The position numbers and the translations under genes are program-made. A model generated the notes under the pieces. It had not been told where the DNA came from, made no database searches, and saw only the letters and a program-made list of their open reading frames with translations. From Streptomyces tagetis (lineage in GTDB: Bacteria; Actinomycetota; Actinomycetes; Streptomycetales; Streptomycetaceae): a stretch of DNA of 64,000 nt. This document shows, piece by piece, positions 32,276-40,677 of this stretch. How positions within the stretch are numbered: position 1 is the first letter of the stretch; the number at the start of each line of letters is the position of its first letter. The stretch spans positions 333,316 through 397,315 of the forward strand of contig NZ_JAGPNL010000007.1 of NCBI RefSeq assembly GCF_018069565.1. The letters run 5' to 3'.

Positions 32276-34213
32276 TTACTTCGCGCACTCGGCCTTGTCG
32301 GCGGTGGACTTCTCCAACTGCGGCGTCTTCACCGAGGCCGCGTCGAGCTTGACCCCGGCGCCCTTGAAGTCCTTGCCGAGGGTGAGCGTCATCGTGGGCA
32401 GGCCCTGGGAGTTGGTGACGCTCTCGCCCGGCTTCATCGCCGAGCCGGACAGTCCGAGGAGAGCGGCGAGGGCGCGCGCCTGGTCGGCCTGGTCGGGGGC
32501 GTATTCGAGGGTGGTCTTCGCCAGGTCCTTCGGCGCGTTGCCGGCGTTCTCGGACTTGGTGACGCCGGCCTCGGTCTGGAGCCAGGCCAGTTCCTTCTGC
32601 GCGCTGCCGGTGGCGGCCCCGCCGTTGAGGACGCGGACGCGGATCTCGGAGGGGGCGGACTTGGCGCCCTCCAGCCGGGCGGCGACCGCGGCGGCCTCCT
32701 TCTTCTCCTGCTGCTTGACCTCGGTGAACGAGATGTCGCTGATGATCATGTCGAAGACCTGGGCGGCCTCCGGCTTCATCACGACCGTCGCCTTGACCTT
32801 CTCCTCCGGGTTGTCGTCCACCGGCACCGTGGCGAAGGTGATGTTCTTCGTCGGCACCTTCTTCAGCTCCAGGGCGACGTCCTTGAGCGTGCCGACGTCG
32901 CCGATCGCCGCGTCGACGGTGAGCGCGCCGGTCGCCGCCTCGGCCAGCTTCACCAGCTTGGTGGGGCTGGTGAGGGTGTCGCCGGAGGACATCTTCCGCA
33001 TCAGCGAGCCGAGGAACTGCTGCTGCACCTTGATGCGGTCGAGGTCGCCCTCGTTGCCGAAGGCGTGCCGGGTGCGGACGAAGGCGAGGGCGTCCTCGCC
33101 CGCGACCGTGGACGTGCCGGCGGGCAGCTTGAGCCGGGACCTCTTGTCGTCCACGGCCTTCTCCACGCAGACCTCCACGCCGCCGACGGCCGTGGTCAGC
33201 GTCTTGACCGCGTTGAAGTCGGCCATCATGAAGTGGTCGACGGAGATGCCGGTCGTCTCTTTGACGGTACGCATGGCGCAGCCGGCGTCCCGCCCGCTCT
33301 CGCCGAGGCTCCGGTTGAAGCGGACGCTCGTCTCGCCGGGGATGATCTGGGTCGAACCGTCGTCCTGCTTCGTCGGGCAGTCCGGGATGTCGACGATCAT
33401 GTCGCGGGGGATGCTCAGCGCGGTCGCGTTGGAGCGGTCCTTGGCGACGTGCAGCAGGATGTTGGTGTCGGCGTGGCCGACGCTGCCGGCGTCGCCGTAC
33501 CCCTCGTTCCCCTCACCGGTGCGCTTGTCGGTGCCGATGATGAGGATGTTGAACGCCTCGTCCTTGCTGAAGTTGCTGCTGCCGGCGCTGCCGACGTCCG
33601 TCGTCGAGACGTTGCCCTCGAGATGCTTGAGGTAGAGGTAGCCGCCGACACCGGCCGCGAGGACGACGAAGGCCGTGGTGCCGCCGGTCCACATGAGGAT
33701 CTTTCCGCCCCGCCGCTTCTTCGCCGGCCGACGGCCGCGCCGGCCGGGGGCCGGCTCCTCGGGCGCGGAGCGGCGCCGCCGCTGCGGGGGCACCTCCCGG
33801 CCGGGCGAGGCGGTACGGGAGCGGCTCGCGCGGGTGGGCGGCGCGGGGTCGTCGGCGTCGGCGGACGGGTCCGGGGCGGACCGGTCCGCGGCGGACGGCC
33901 CGGGGGCCCGAGCGGAGCCGGTGGTGTGCGGGGCGGGCCCGCGCGGAGGAGGGACGTCCGTGCGCGGTGCGGAGCCGGCGGCCGGTCGCGGAGCGGATGT
34001 GGGCAGTCGCAATTCGTATTCGCCCGTACGCGGATTGAGTACCCACTGGTCTGCGGGGTCGATGTTCTCCGCCCGCCCACGTCCTTGCGCGTCCACGGTC
34101 TCCCAATCCTCCGTCGGGGCCACGCGGCGCCTTCCCGGAAGGCGCACGGTAAAGGGGTCAGCAAGTGCACGCGGCCAGGGCGGAGCACGCGGCGCGGGCA
34201 CTGGAGCGCTCAC
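32276..34213 (-). CDS. LCP-family protein 4, with LytR_C domain
   Basis: The product (about 645 residues) has a long disordered cytoplasmic region with the motif VDAQGRGRAENIDPADQWVL followed by NPRTGEYELRLP, a basic stretch, a membrane helix (TTAFVVLAAGVGGYLYLKHL), an LCP domain (NILIIGTDKRTGEGNEGYGD, TNILLHVAKDRSNATALSIP, RDMIVDIPDC, SVDHFMMADF, LAFVRTRHAF) and LytR_C (IRVRVLNGGAATGSAQKELA). I favour the GTG at 34213; a TTG at 34225 is possible. It is a close tandem paralogue of LCP 5 and shares a 65-bp identical block with it. Confidence 0.9.
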   Translation of the reverse strand: MSAPVPAPRAPPWPRALADPFTVRLPGRRRVAPTEDWETVDAQGRGRAENIDPADQWVLNPRTGEYELRLPTSAPRPAAGSAPRTDVPPPRGPAPHTTGSARAPGPSAADRSAPDPSADADDPAPPTRASRSRTASPGREVPPQRRRRSAPEEPAPGRRGRRPAKKRRGGKILMWTGGTTAFVVLAAGVGGYLYLKHLEGNVSTTDVGSAGSSNFSKDEAFNILIIGTDKRTGEGNEGYGDAGSVGHADTNILLHVAKDRSNATALSIPRDMIVDIPDCPTKQDDGSTQIIPGETSVRFNRSLGESGRDAGCAMRTVKETTGISVDHFMMADFNAVKTLTTAVGGVEVCVEKAVDDKRSRLKLPAGTSTVAGEDALAFVRTRHAFGNEGDLDRIKVQQQFLGSLMRKMSSGDTLTSPTKLVKLAEAATGALTVDAAIGDVGTLKDVALELKKVPTKNITFATVPVDDNPEEKVKATVVMKPEAAQVFDMIISDISFTEVKQQEKKEAAAVAARLEGAKSAPSEIRVRVLNGGAATGSAQKELAWLQTEAGVTKSENAGNAPKDLAKTTLEYAPDQADQARALAALLGLSGSAMKPGESVTNSQGLPTMTLTLGKDFKGAGVKLDAASVKTPQLEKSTADKAECAK

Positions 34214-34326
34214 ACTATCCGCCAAGTTCAGCGCCGAACGACACAGGTGACAAATTCGACGATCCTACAACAGGGCAATTTGGCTCATATTCCTGAGCAT
34301 CTCCGCCCGGTCGGTGTCCAGTCAGG

Positions 34327-36228
34327 TCACTTCGCGCATGCCACCTTGTCCGCCGTCGACTTCTGGAGCCCTTCGGGAGCCTTCCCGGCGGGTGCGTCGA
34401 GCTTGACTCCGGCGCCCTTGAAGTCCTTGCCGAGGGTGAGCGTCATCGTGGGCAGGCCCTGGGAGTTGACGACGCTCTCGCCCGGTTTCATGGCCGAGCC
34501 GGACAGGCCGAGGAGAGCGGCGAGGGCGCGGGCCTGGTCGGCCTGGTCGGGGTCGTACTCCAGGGTGGTCTTCGCCACGTCCCTCGGGGCGTCGCCGGCG
34601 TTCTCCGACCTCGTGACGTCGGCCTCGTTCTGGAGGTAGAGCAGCTCCTTCTGCGCGCTGCCGTCGGGGGCGCCGCCGTTGAGGATGCGGACCCGGACCT
34701 CGGACGCCGGCGACTTGGGGCCCTTCAGCCGGGCCGCCGCCGCGTCGGCCTGCTCCTTCTTCTCCTCCTTCCTGACCTCGGTGAAGGAGACGTCGTCGCG
34801 GATCATCTGGAAGACCTGCGGCGCGCTGCCCTCGTCGAGGACGACAGACGACTTGACCTTCTCCCCGGGGTTGTCGACCACCGGCACGGTGGTGAAGGTG
34901 AGGTTCTTGATGTCGAGCCGGCCCAGTTCCAGGCCGAGGTCCTTCAGCCTGCCGATGTCGTCGAGCTGGGCGTCGACGGTCAGCGCCTGGGTGCCCGCCT
35001 CGGCCAGCTTCAGCATCTTCGCGGGACTGGTGAGGGTGTCGTTGGACTTCAGCTTGCGCATCAGCGCGCTGAGGAACTGCTGCTGGATCTCGATCCGGCT
35101 CAGATCGCCGCCGAACCCCACCGAGTGCCGGGTCCGCACGAAGGCCAGCGCCTCCTCGCCCTGGATCGTGTGCGTGCCCGCGGAGAGCTTCAGGTGGGAG
35201 TCGCGGTCGTCGATGTCCTTGCCGAGGCAGACCTCGACCCCGCCGACCGCGGAGGTCAGCGTCTTGACCGCGTTGAAGTCGGCGACCATGAAGTTGTCCG
35301 GCGTCACCCCCGTCAGCTCCGTGACGGTGCGCATGGTGCAGCTCGGCGTGCGGCCGTCCTGGCCGAGGCTGGTGTTGAACCGGGCGTCGGGGGAACCGGG
35401 GATGATCTGGGTCGAGCCGTCGTCCTGGGTGGTCGGGCAGTCGGGGATGTCGACGATCAGGTCGCGCGGGATGCTCAGCGCGGTCGCGTTGGAGCGGTCC
35501 TTGGCGACGTGCAGCAGGATCGTGGTGTCGGCGTGCCCGACGCTGCCCGCGTCGCCGTACCCCTCGTTGCCGCTGCCGGTGCGCTTGTCGGTGCCGATCA
35601 GCAGGATGTTGACCGGCTGGTCCTTGCGGAAGCCGCCGGTGCTCGCGCCGTCGTCCGGCAGCGAGGAGATGTTGCCGTTGAGGTGCCGGAGATAGAGGTA
35701 GCCGGCCGAGCCGGTGGCGAGGACGACGAAGGCGAGGACCCCGCCGGTCCACAGCAGCGCCTTGCGGCCCCGGGACTTCTTCCGCCCCGTGTGCCGGCGC
35801 CCGCGCCGTCCGGGCGGCGGTTCCTCGGGGGCCTTGCGCCGCCTGCGCTGCGCCGGGACGCGCTCCGGCGGGACGCGTTCGGGGGCCGGTGCGCCGGTCT
35901 CGGGCGCGGGGGCCCGTACGGCGCCGGCGGTGCGGTCGCGGGGCGGGCGGGGCCGGGCGGGGGCGCCGCCCCGGGGGCCCGGCGGGCCCGGTGGCGGTGC
36001 GGAGGCGGGCAGTCGCAGTTCGTATTCCCCGGTGGCCGGGTTGAGTACCCACTGGTCTGCGGGGTCGATGTTCTCCGCCCGCCCACGTCCTTGCGCGTCC
36101 ACGGTTTCCGCATCCTCCGTCGGGGCCACGCGGCGCCTTCCCCCAAGGCGCACGGTCTCGCTCGCTCCCGCCGTGCGGGACCCGCCCCTCGGGGCGGGCT
36201 CTTCGGGCGGGCACACCGGATCGCTCAC
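34327..36228 (-). CDS. LCP-family protein 5, with LytR_C domain
   Basis: The 633-residue protein repeats the design of LCP 4: cytoplasmic motif VDAQGRGRAENIDPADQWVL and NPATGEYELRLP, a Pro/Arg-rich linker, membrane helix (GVLAFVVLATGSAGYLYLRH), LCP domain (NILLIGTDKRTGSGNEGYGD, TTILLHVAKDRSNATALSIP, RDLIVDIPDC, LAFVRTRHSV) and LytR_C (VRVRILNGGAPDGSAQKELL). It starts at a GTG (36228) without a clear ribosome site. The LCP 4/5 pair most likely arose by tandem duplication. Confidence 0.9.
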   Translation of the reverse strand: MSDPVCPPEEPAPRGGSRTAGASETVRLGGRRRVAPTEDAETVDAQGRGRAENIDPADQWVLNPATGEYELRLPASAPPPGPPGPRGGAPARPRPPRDRTAGAVRAPAPETGAPAPERVPPERVPAQRRRRKAPEEPPPGRRGRRHTGRKKSRGRKALLWTGGVLAFVVLATGSAGYLYLRHLNGNISSLPDDGASTGGFRKDQPVNILLIGTDKRTGSGNEGYGDAGSVGHADTTILLHVAKDRSNATALSIPRDLIVDIPDCPTTQDDGSTQIIPGSPDARFNTSLGQDGRTPSCTMRTVTELTGVTPDNFMVADFNAVKTLTSAVGGVEVCLGKDIDDRDSHLKLSAGTHTIQGEEALAFVRTRHSVGFGGDLSRIEIQQQFLSALMRKLKSNDTLTSPAKMLKLAEAGTQALTVDAQLDDIGRLKDLGLELGRLDIKNLTFTTVPVVDNPGEKVKSSVVLDEGSAPQVFQMIRDDVSFTEVRKEEKKEQADAAAARLKGPKSPASEVRVRILNGGAPDGSAQKELLYLQNEADVTRSENAGDAPRDVAKTTLEYDPDQADQARALAALLGLSGSAMKPGESVVNSQGLPTMTLTLGKDFKGAGVKLDAPAGKAPEGLQKSTADKVACAK

Positions 36229-36800
36229 CGGATCGCTCAGATTAACTGCCCGATTCGGCGCCGGAGGTCGGCAGTGACGTATTCCACGGCTCCGACAACC
36301 GGCCGATCCACCCCATCTTTCGGGTAAAGGCCGCGGTGTCCGGCTCTTCTTGGCGGGCTTTTGGAGGGCGCTTTACCCAGGGCGGTTCCCCGGAGGCGTC
36401 CAGGCGGCGGCCCGCCCGGTGATTCCGGTACGGCGTCAGGGGCCGGCCGTGGTGCCCGGAGTGCCGGAATTCCCCGGGGGAACGGTCCCCCGGATGCCGA
36501 TTCGTCCCGGTGCGGAAGGGGGCGGCGACTTCTTCGCCGGGATTCCGCCAGAGGCCCCGAGGAGTGTCATGATCGGTGAACTCCCTTGCGCGCCAAGGGA
36601 ATTGCGCGTGTTCCGTGGGGATGTCGCGCAGATCGCGTAAGAGTGCGGACGGAACGCGCAAAGGGGCGGGGCGCGGGCCGCGCGGAAGCCGGGGAGGGGG
36701 CGGGGTTTCCTGAATGCCGGTCAATGGCCTGGAATACAAAGGGCTTTGTCGATAAGGGCCGTCATGCCGAGGCGCGCGGCCCGGCGGGGGTCCCGGCCCG
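36229..36800. other. 572-bp intergenic region upstream of the LCP operon, no gene recognised
   Basis: The region between the LCP 5 start and the repeat array contains several short open frames, none with family resemblance or a good ribosome site. Purine-rich and relatively AT-rich stretches occur at about 36290-36360 and 36590-36770 and may hold the promoter for the minus-strand LCP genes. No clear promoter hexamers could be fixed. Confidence 0.45.
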
Positions 36801-36916
36801 GCGCACCGGCCCCCGCGCCCCGGCGATGCGTACCAGGCCCCCCGCGCCCCGGCGATGCGCACCCGGGCCCCGCGCCCCTGGCGACGCGCACCGGCCCCCG
36901 CGCCCCCGGCGGTACG
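36801..36916. repeat. Four ~29-bp tandem repeats next to the TIGR03089 gene
   Basis: Four imperfect copies, beginning near 36801, 36829, 36858 and 36887, share the core CCCCGCGCCCCGGCGATGCG. The array ends exactly at the stop of the minus-strand TIGR03089 gene (36917). The copies read through in several frames but encode nothing recognisable. Confidence 0.75.
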
Positions 36917-37678
36917 TCACCGTGCCGTCGCCGACACCCTCTCCGTCTCGATCCGCTGGTCCAGCGTCTCCTGCCCGGCCCGCTCCAGATGACGGCAGAG
37001 GACCACCGAGCCCCCGGTCGCCAGCGGCCCGTACAGCCCGGCGTTCAGCCCCTCCCAGGTGTCGTACGGCAGCCCCGACAGGATGCGCGTGCCCGGCCCG
37101 GTCAGGCCCACCTCGGACGCCTCCGCCCGTGCCCGCTCCACCACCTCGGCGCCGCTGAACTCCCGTCCGGCCACGATCAGCGCGGGCTCGTCCGGGTCCA
37201 CCGGCGCGTACGGAGCGAAGCGGTCGCCCTGCCCCGGCACCTCCACCGCGTAGTCGGCGAAACCCTCCGGCACCTGGGGGAAACGGCCCCCGAGCGGGCG
37301 CAGCGCCAGCGCGATCCGCGCGCCCCGGCAGGCCCGTGCCGCCTCCAGCGACTCCGGGTCCGGCCCGCTGACCACCACGTCGGCGGCGGCCGGCTCGCCC
37401 GCCATGTCGGCGACCACGCCCACCGAGGCGCACGCCAGCAGCCACACCGCCGTCTGCCAGTGCGCGGGCAGCAGCAGCGCGACCCGGTCGCCGGGTTCGA
37501 CGGAGAGTTCGTCCTGAAGGAGGTTGGCGGTCTTCGCCACCCAATTGGCGAAGGTGGCCACGGAAAGTTCGACGCGTTCGCCGGTGGCGTCGTCGTAGAA
37601 GGTCACCAGGGGGCGTCCCGGGTCCGCGGCGAGCGCGGAACTCAGCAGGTCGGCAGGGGTGCGGTCGGTCGCGTTCAC
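36917..37678 (-). CDS. TIGR03089-family protein (AMP-binding-like fragment fold)
   Basis: The 253-residue protein resembles the N-terminal part of acyl-CoA synthetases (PLVTFYDDATGERVELSVAT, FANWVAKTANLLQDELSVEP, GDRVALLLPAHWQTAVWLLA) but is only half their length and lacks the AMP-binding P-loop and the C-terminal lid. This is the pattern of the actinobacterial TIGR03089 family, whose function is unknown. The ATG at 37678 is used. It is divergent from the amidase gene. In actinobacteria such genes commonly lie near LCP and mannose genes, as here. Confidence 0.88.
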   Translation of the reverse strand: MNATDRTPADLLSSALAADPGRPLVTFYDDATGERVELSVATFANWVAKTANLLQDELSVEPGDRVALLLPAHWQTAVWLLACASVGVVADMAGEPAAADVVVSGPDPESLEAARACRGARIALALRPLGGRFPQVPEGFADYAVEVPGQGDRFAPYAPVDPDEPALIVAGREFSGAEVVERARAEASEVGLTGPGTRILSGLPYDTWEGLNAGLYGPLATGGSVVLCRHLERAGQETLDQRIETERVSATAR

Positions 37679-37806
37679 CTGGGCAAGCGTACGCGGCGCC
37701 GCCGCCGGGCACCGAGTGGCCGGGCCACCCCGGCGGGCGGCGGCACCCTACGGGCCGTCAGATCCCGAATGGACAGATTTATCCGACTATGTTCAGGATC
37801 AGGGGC

Positions 37807-39237
37807 ATGCGTGGATTCCTTGCTTCCTCGATCGGCGTCACCTGCGCGACCGCACTCGCCCTGCCGGCCGCCGCGCTCCCCGCGACGGCCTCCCCGGCGA
37901 CCCCCGCGAGCCCGACGCCCCCCGGCACCGGACGAACGACGGCGACGGCGCCCACCGCGGTGGCCGTGCCCGGCGCCACCCGGTCACTGCCCCTCCGCTC
38001 CCTCGCCCGCGACCGCGCCCCGAGCGCCCCCGGCACCGCCCAACTGGGCGTGCCCCGCCAGTCCGTACGCCCCTTCTCCCTGGTCGGCGTCGTCTGGGAC
38101 GACCCGGGCGCCCCGCTGCACGGCCAGGTCCAGGTCCGCACCCGCGCGGCCGGCACCGGCACCTGGTCGCACTGGCGGGACCTGGAGACCCACCAGGACG
38201 ACCACGCCCCCGACCCCGCCACCGCCGAGAGCGCCCGGGGCGGGGTGCGGGGGGCCACCGCCCCGCTGTGGGTGGGCGACGCGGACGGCGTCGAGCTGCG
38301 CGTCCGCGCGGAAGACGGCCCCGGCGACCCGCACACCCGGGGGCCCGCCCGCCCGCTCCCCTCCGGACTCCGCCTCGAACTCGTTGACCCCGGAGGCGAC
38401 TTGCCCGCGCCCGCGCCCTCCGGCCGGGCCGGCGCCCCCGCGACCCCCGCGACCCCCACGGCCCCCACAGGCCCCACGACCCCCGCCGCGCCCGCCACCG
38501 AACTCCCCGCCACCGAACTTCCCGCCCTCGACCGGGCCGCCACCGAACGCGAGGCCCTGGACCAGGCCGCCGCCACCGAAGGCCAACTCGCGGGCGGCAC
38601 CGGCGTGCCGGCGGGGCAGCGGGCCAAGCGGCACATCGGACCGCGCCCCGCCATCGTCACGCGCCACGGCTGGGGCGCGGACGAGAAACTGCGTGAGCAG
38701 TCCTTCGTCCACACCAAGGAGGTCCGCGCCGCCTTCGTGCACCACACCGCCACCGGCAACGACTACCGCTGCGCACAGGCGCCTTCGGTGATCCGCGGGA
38801 TCTACCGCTACCACGTGCGCAGCCTCGGCTGGCGCGACGTCGGCTACAACTTCTTCGTCGACAAGTGCGGAAAGATCTACGAGGGCCGCGCGGGCGGCGT
38901 CGCCGAACCCGTCCTCGGCGCCCACACCATGGGCTTCAACGCGAACAGCACGGGCATCGCCGTCCTCGGCACCTTCGGCTCCCACCGGCCACCGTCCGCC
39001 GCCGTGACGGCCGTCGCCCGGCTCACCGCGTGGAAGCTCGGCCTCCAGGGCGTCGACCCCCGTGGCACGACCTCCCTGAAGTCCGCCGGCGGCAACCTCC
39101 ACCGCAAGGGCAGGACGGTCCGGCTCAACACCATCTCCGGCCACCGGGACGGCTTCTCCACGAGCTGCCCCGGCGCCGAGCTGTACGCGAAGCTCGGCAC
39201 CGCCCGCTCCGCCGCGGCCTCCTACCAGGGGCGCTGA
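37807..39237 (+). CDS. Secreted PGRP-type N-acetylmuramoyl-L-alanine amidase
   Basis: The 476-residue protein has a signal peptide (RGFLASSIGVTCATALALPA), a ~200-residue actinobacterial N-terminal domain, a Pro/Ala/Thr-rich linker and a C-terminal peptidoglycan-recognition amidase domain: RHGWGADE, AAFVHHTATGNDYRC (zinc His), IRGIYRYHVRSLGWRDVGYN, GAHTMGFNANSTGIAVLG and ISGHRDGFSTSCPG (zinc His and Cys). It cleaves the bond between muramic acid and the stem peptide. The ATG at 37807 has AGGA 7 nt upstream; an ATG at 37789 is also possible. The nucleotidyltransferase remnant follows immediately. Confidence 0.93.
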   Translation: MRGFLASSIGVTCATALALPAAALPATASPATPASPTPPGTGRTTATAPTAVAVPGATRSLPLRSLARDRAPSAPGTAQLGVPRQSVRPFSLVGVVWDDPGAPLHGQVQVRTRAAGTGTWSHWRDLETHQDDHAPDPATAESARGGVRGATAPLWVGDADGVELRVRAEDGPGDPHTRGPARPLPSGLRLELVDPGGDLPAPAPSGRAGAPATPATPTAPTGPTTPAAPATELPATELPALDRAATEREALDQAAATEGQLAGGTGVPAGQRAKRHIGPRPAIVTRHGWGADEKLREQSFVHTKEVRAAFVHHTATGNDYRCAQAPSVIRGIYRYHVRSLGWRDVGYNFFVDKCGKIYEGRAGGVAEPVLGAHTMGFNANSTGIAVLGTFGSHRPPSAAVTAVARLTAWKLGLQGVDPRGTTSLKSAGGNLHRKGRTVRLNTISGHRDGFSTSCPGAELYAKLGTARSAAASYQGR

Positions 39238-39239
39238 GC

Positions 39240-39540
39240 ACCGTCGAGGACGGCACCGCCACGGGGGCCGCGCACCACGCGGCTCCCGCCGGCGCCGGGG
39301 AACGGTCTGCCCGCACTGGCCGGCGGGAAGAAAGTCCGGCCGGACTCCGGTCCCGACGAGCCGGTACTCGTCTTCAACGGCGACGTCCTGACGGGCCCGG
39401 ACATCCGCGCGCTGATGCGCACGCACGCCTTCCCCGGACCGCCGGGAGACGGGACGCACCCGCACGGCACGGCCGACTCGGCCCACTGGCTGGACCTCGG
39501 CACCCCGGCGGGCTCGGTGCGCTTCCCGTCCGGCGGGTGA
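39240..39540 (+). pseudogene. Remnant of a sugar-1-phosphate nucleotidyltransferase (manC-like)
   Basis: The frame ending at the TGA at 39538-39540 reads SGPDEPVLVFNGDVLTGPDI, RALMRTHAF and, after a junction, TADSAHWLDLGTPAGSVRF. Both segments match nucleotidyltransferases of the GDP-mannose pyrophosphorylase type (LVFNGDILTG with its metal Asp, and STYWLDLGTP), but in an intact enzyme they are separated by about 100 residues. The N-terminal GGxGTRLRPLT motif, the central core and the C-terminal hexapeptide repeats are missing. Streptomyces normally carry an intact NDP-sugar synthase gene here, so this is a deletion-decayed gene. Confidence 0.75.
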
Positions 39541-39580
39541 TCCGGCGCGTGACGGGGACGTAGCGGCCGGGGTGACCGTG

Positions 39581-40594
39581 TCAGAGGCGTTCGATGCGGC
39601 GCGGTGCCATCCTCGGGGCCCGGCGCGGCGGCACCTGTCCGCTGAGCAGCACCAGCCGCGCGGCCCGGTGCCGCTGACCGGCGTACGGCTCCAGCAGCCG
39701 CAGCATCTCCGCGTCGTCGGCGGACCGGTCACCGGCCAGCGCGTACCCGACGATCCCCGGCAGGTGCAGATCGCCCACCGTGACCGCGTCCGGCGCCCCG
39801 TGGCTGCGCTGCACCGTCTCCGCCGAGGTCCAGGGGCCGATGCCGGGCACCACCTCCAGCCGTCGCCGGGCCTCCTCGGGCTCCATCCCGGCCGTCTCCT
39901 CCATCCGGGCGGCGAGCCGCACGGCCCGCAGCACGGTGGAGGCCCGCTTGTCGTCGACACCGGCGCGGTGCCACTCCCACGACGGGATCAGCGCCCAGGT
40001 CCGCGGCGCCGGCATGACGGCCATCCGCTCGGGCGCGGGCCCCGGCGCGGGCTCCCCGAACCGGAGCACGAGCAGCCGCCACGCCCGGTACGCCTCCAGG
40101 GTGGTGACCTTCTGCTCCAGGACCGAGGGGATCAGCGACTCCAGCACCAGCCCGGTCCGCGTCAGCCGCAGTCCGGGCCGCCGGCGCGCGGTGAGCGCCA
40201 GCAGCCGGTGCCGGGGCACGAACGCGCGGGGGTCGTCGTCGGCGCCGAGCAGCGCGGGCAGCCGCTCCAGCAGCCATCCGGCGCCCGGCCCCCACGCCTG
40301 GCCGCGCACCTCGCCGCCGTGCACGGAGATCCGCAGGGTGCCCGGACCGGCCGGGGTCCGGCTGGCCCGCCACACCGACCCGTCGGGCAGCGACCGGAAG
40401 GTCGGATCGCCGGGGCCGCGCCGCAGCGGGCCGAGGACCAGCCCCGGTTCCAGCGGCCCGTCCGGCACCCACACGCGGACCGCCCCGGGCGCCGGTGCCT
40501 GGCGCGGCACGCGTCCGCGCGGGGGTACGGCGGCGGACCCGCCGGGCGACACGGGGGTCGCGCGCGGGGGCCGGGGGGCGAAGCGTCCTGCCAC
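39581..40594 (-). CDS. AlkA-like DNA-3-methyladenine glycosylase (HhH-GPD)
   Basis: The 337-residue protein has an N-terminal beta-rich domain and a helix-hairpin-helix glycosylase domain: LIPSVLEQKVTTLEAYRAWR, LEVVPGIGPWTSAETVQRSH (hairpin with GPD-type loop), and PDAVTVGDLHLPGIVGYALA in which the Asp is the expected catalytic residue. It would excise alkylated purines. The first ~35 residues are Pro/Arg-rich. It is convergent with the nucleotidyltransferase remnant. Confidence 0.9.
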   Translation of the reverse strand: MAGRFAPRPPRATPVSPGGSAAVPPRGRVPRQAPAPGAVRVWVPDGPLEPGLVLGPLRRGPGDPTFRSLPDGSVWRASRTPAGPGTLRISVHGGEVRGQAWGPGAGWLLERLPALLGADDDPRAFVPRHRLLALTARRRPGLRLTRTGLVLESLIPSVLEQKVTTLEAYRAWRLLVLRFGEPAPGPAPERMAVMPAPRTWALIPSWEWHRAGVDDKRASTVLRAVRLAARMEETAGMEPEEARRRLEVVPGIGPWTSAETVQRSHGAPDAVTVGDLHLPGIVGYALAGDRSADDAEMLRLLEPYAGQRHRAARLVLLSGQVPPRRAPRMAPRRIERL

Positions 40595-40677
40595 GAAGGG
40601 GGTCCTGGGGCTGGGGAGCGGGGGTCCCTACGAGAGTAGGGGGTCGCCGGGGCGGCCCGGCGACCCCGTCGTCGTGT

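Noticed and set aside
36242..36862. About 200-codon minus-strand open frame upstream of the LCP genes
   Set aside because: It runs through the 29-bp repeat array and low-complexity DNA without motifs or a ribosome site.
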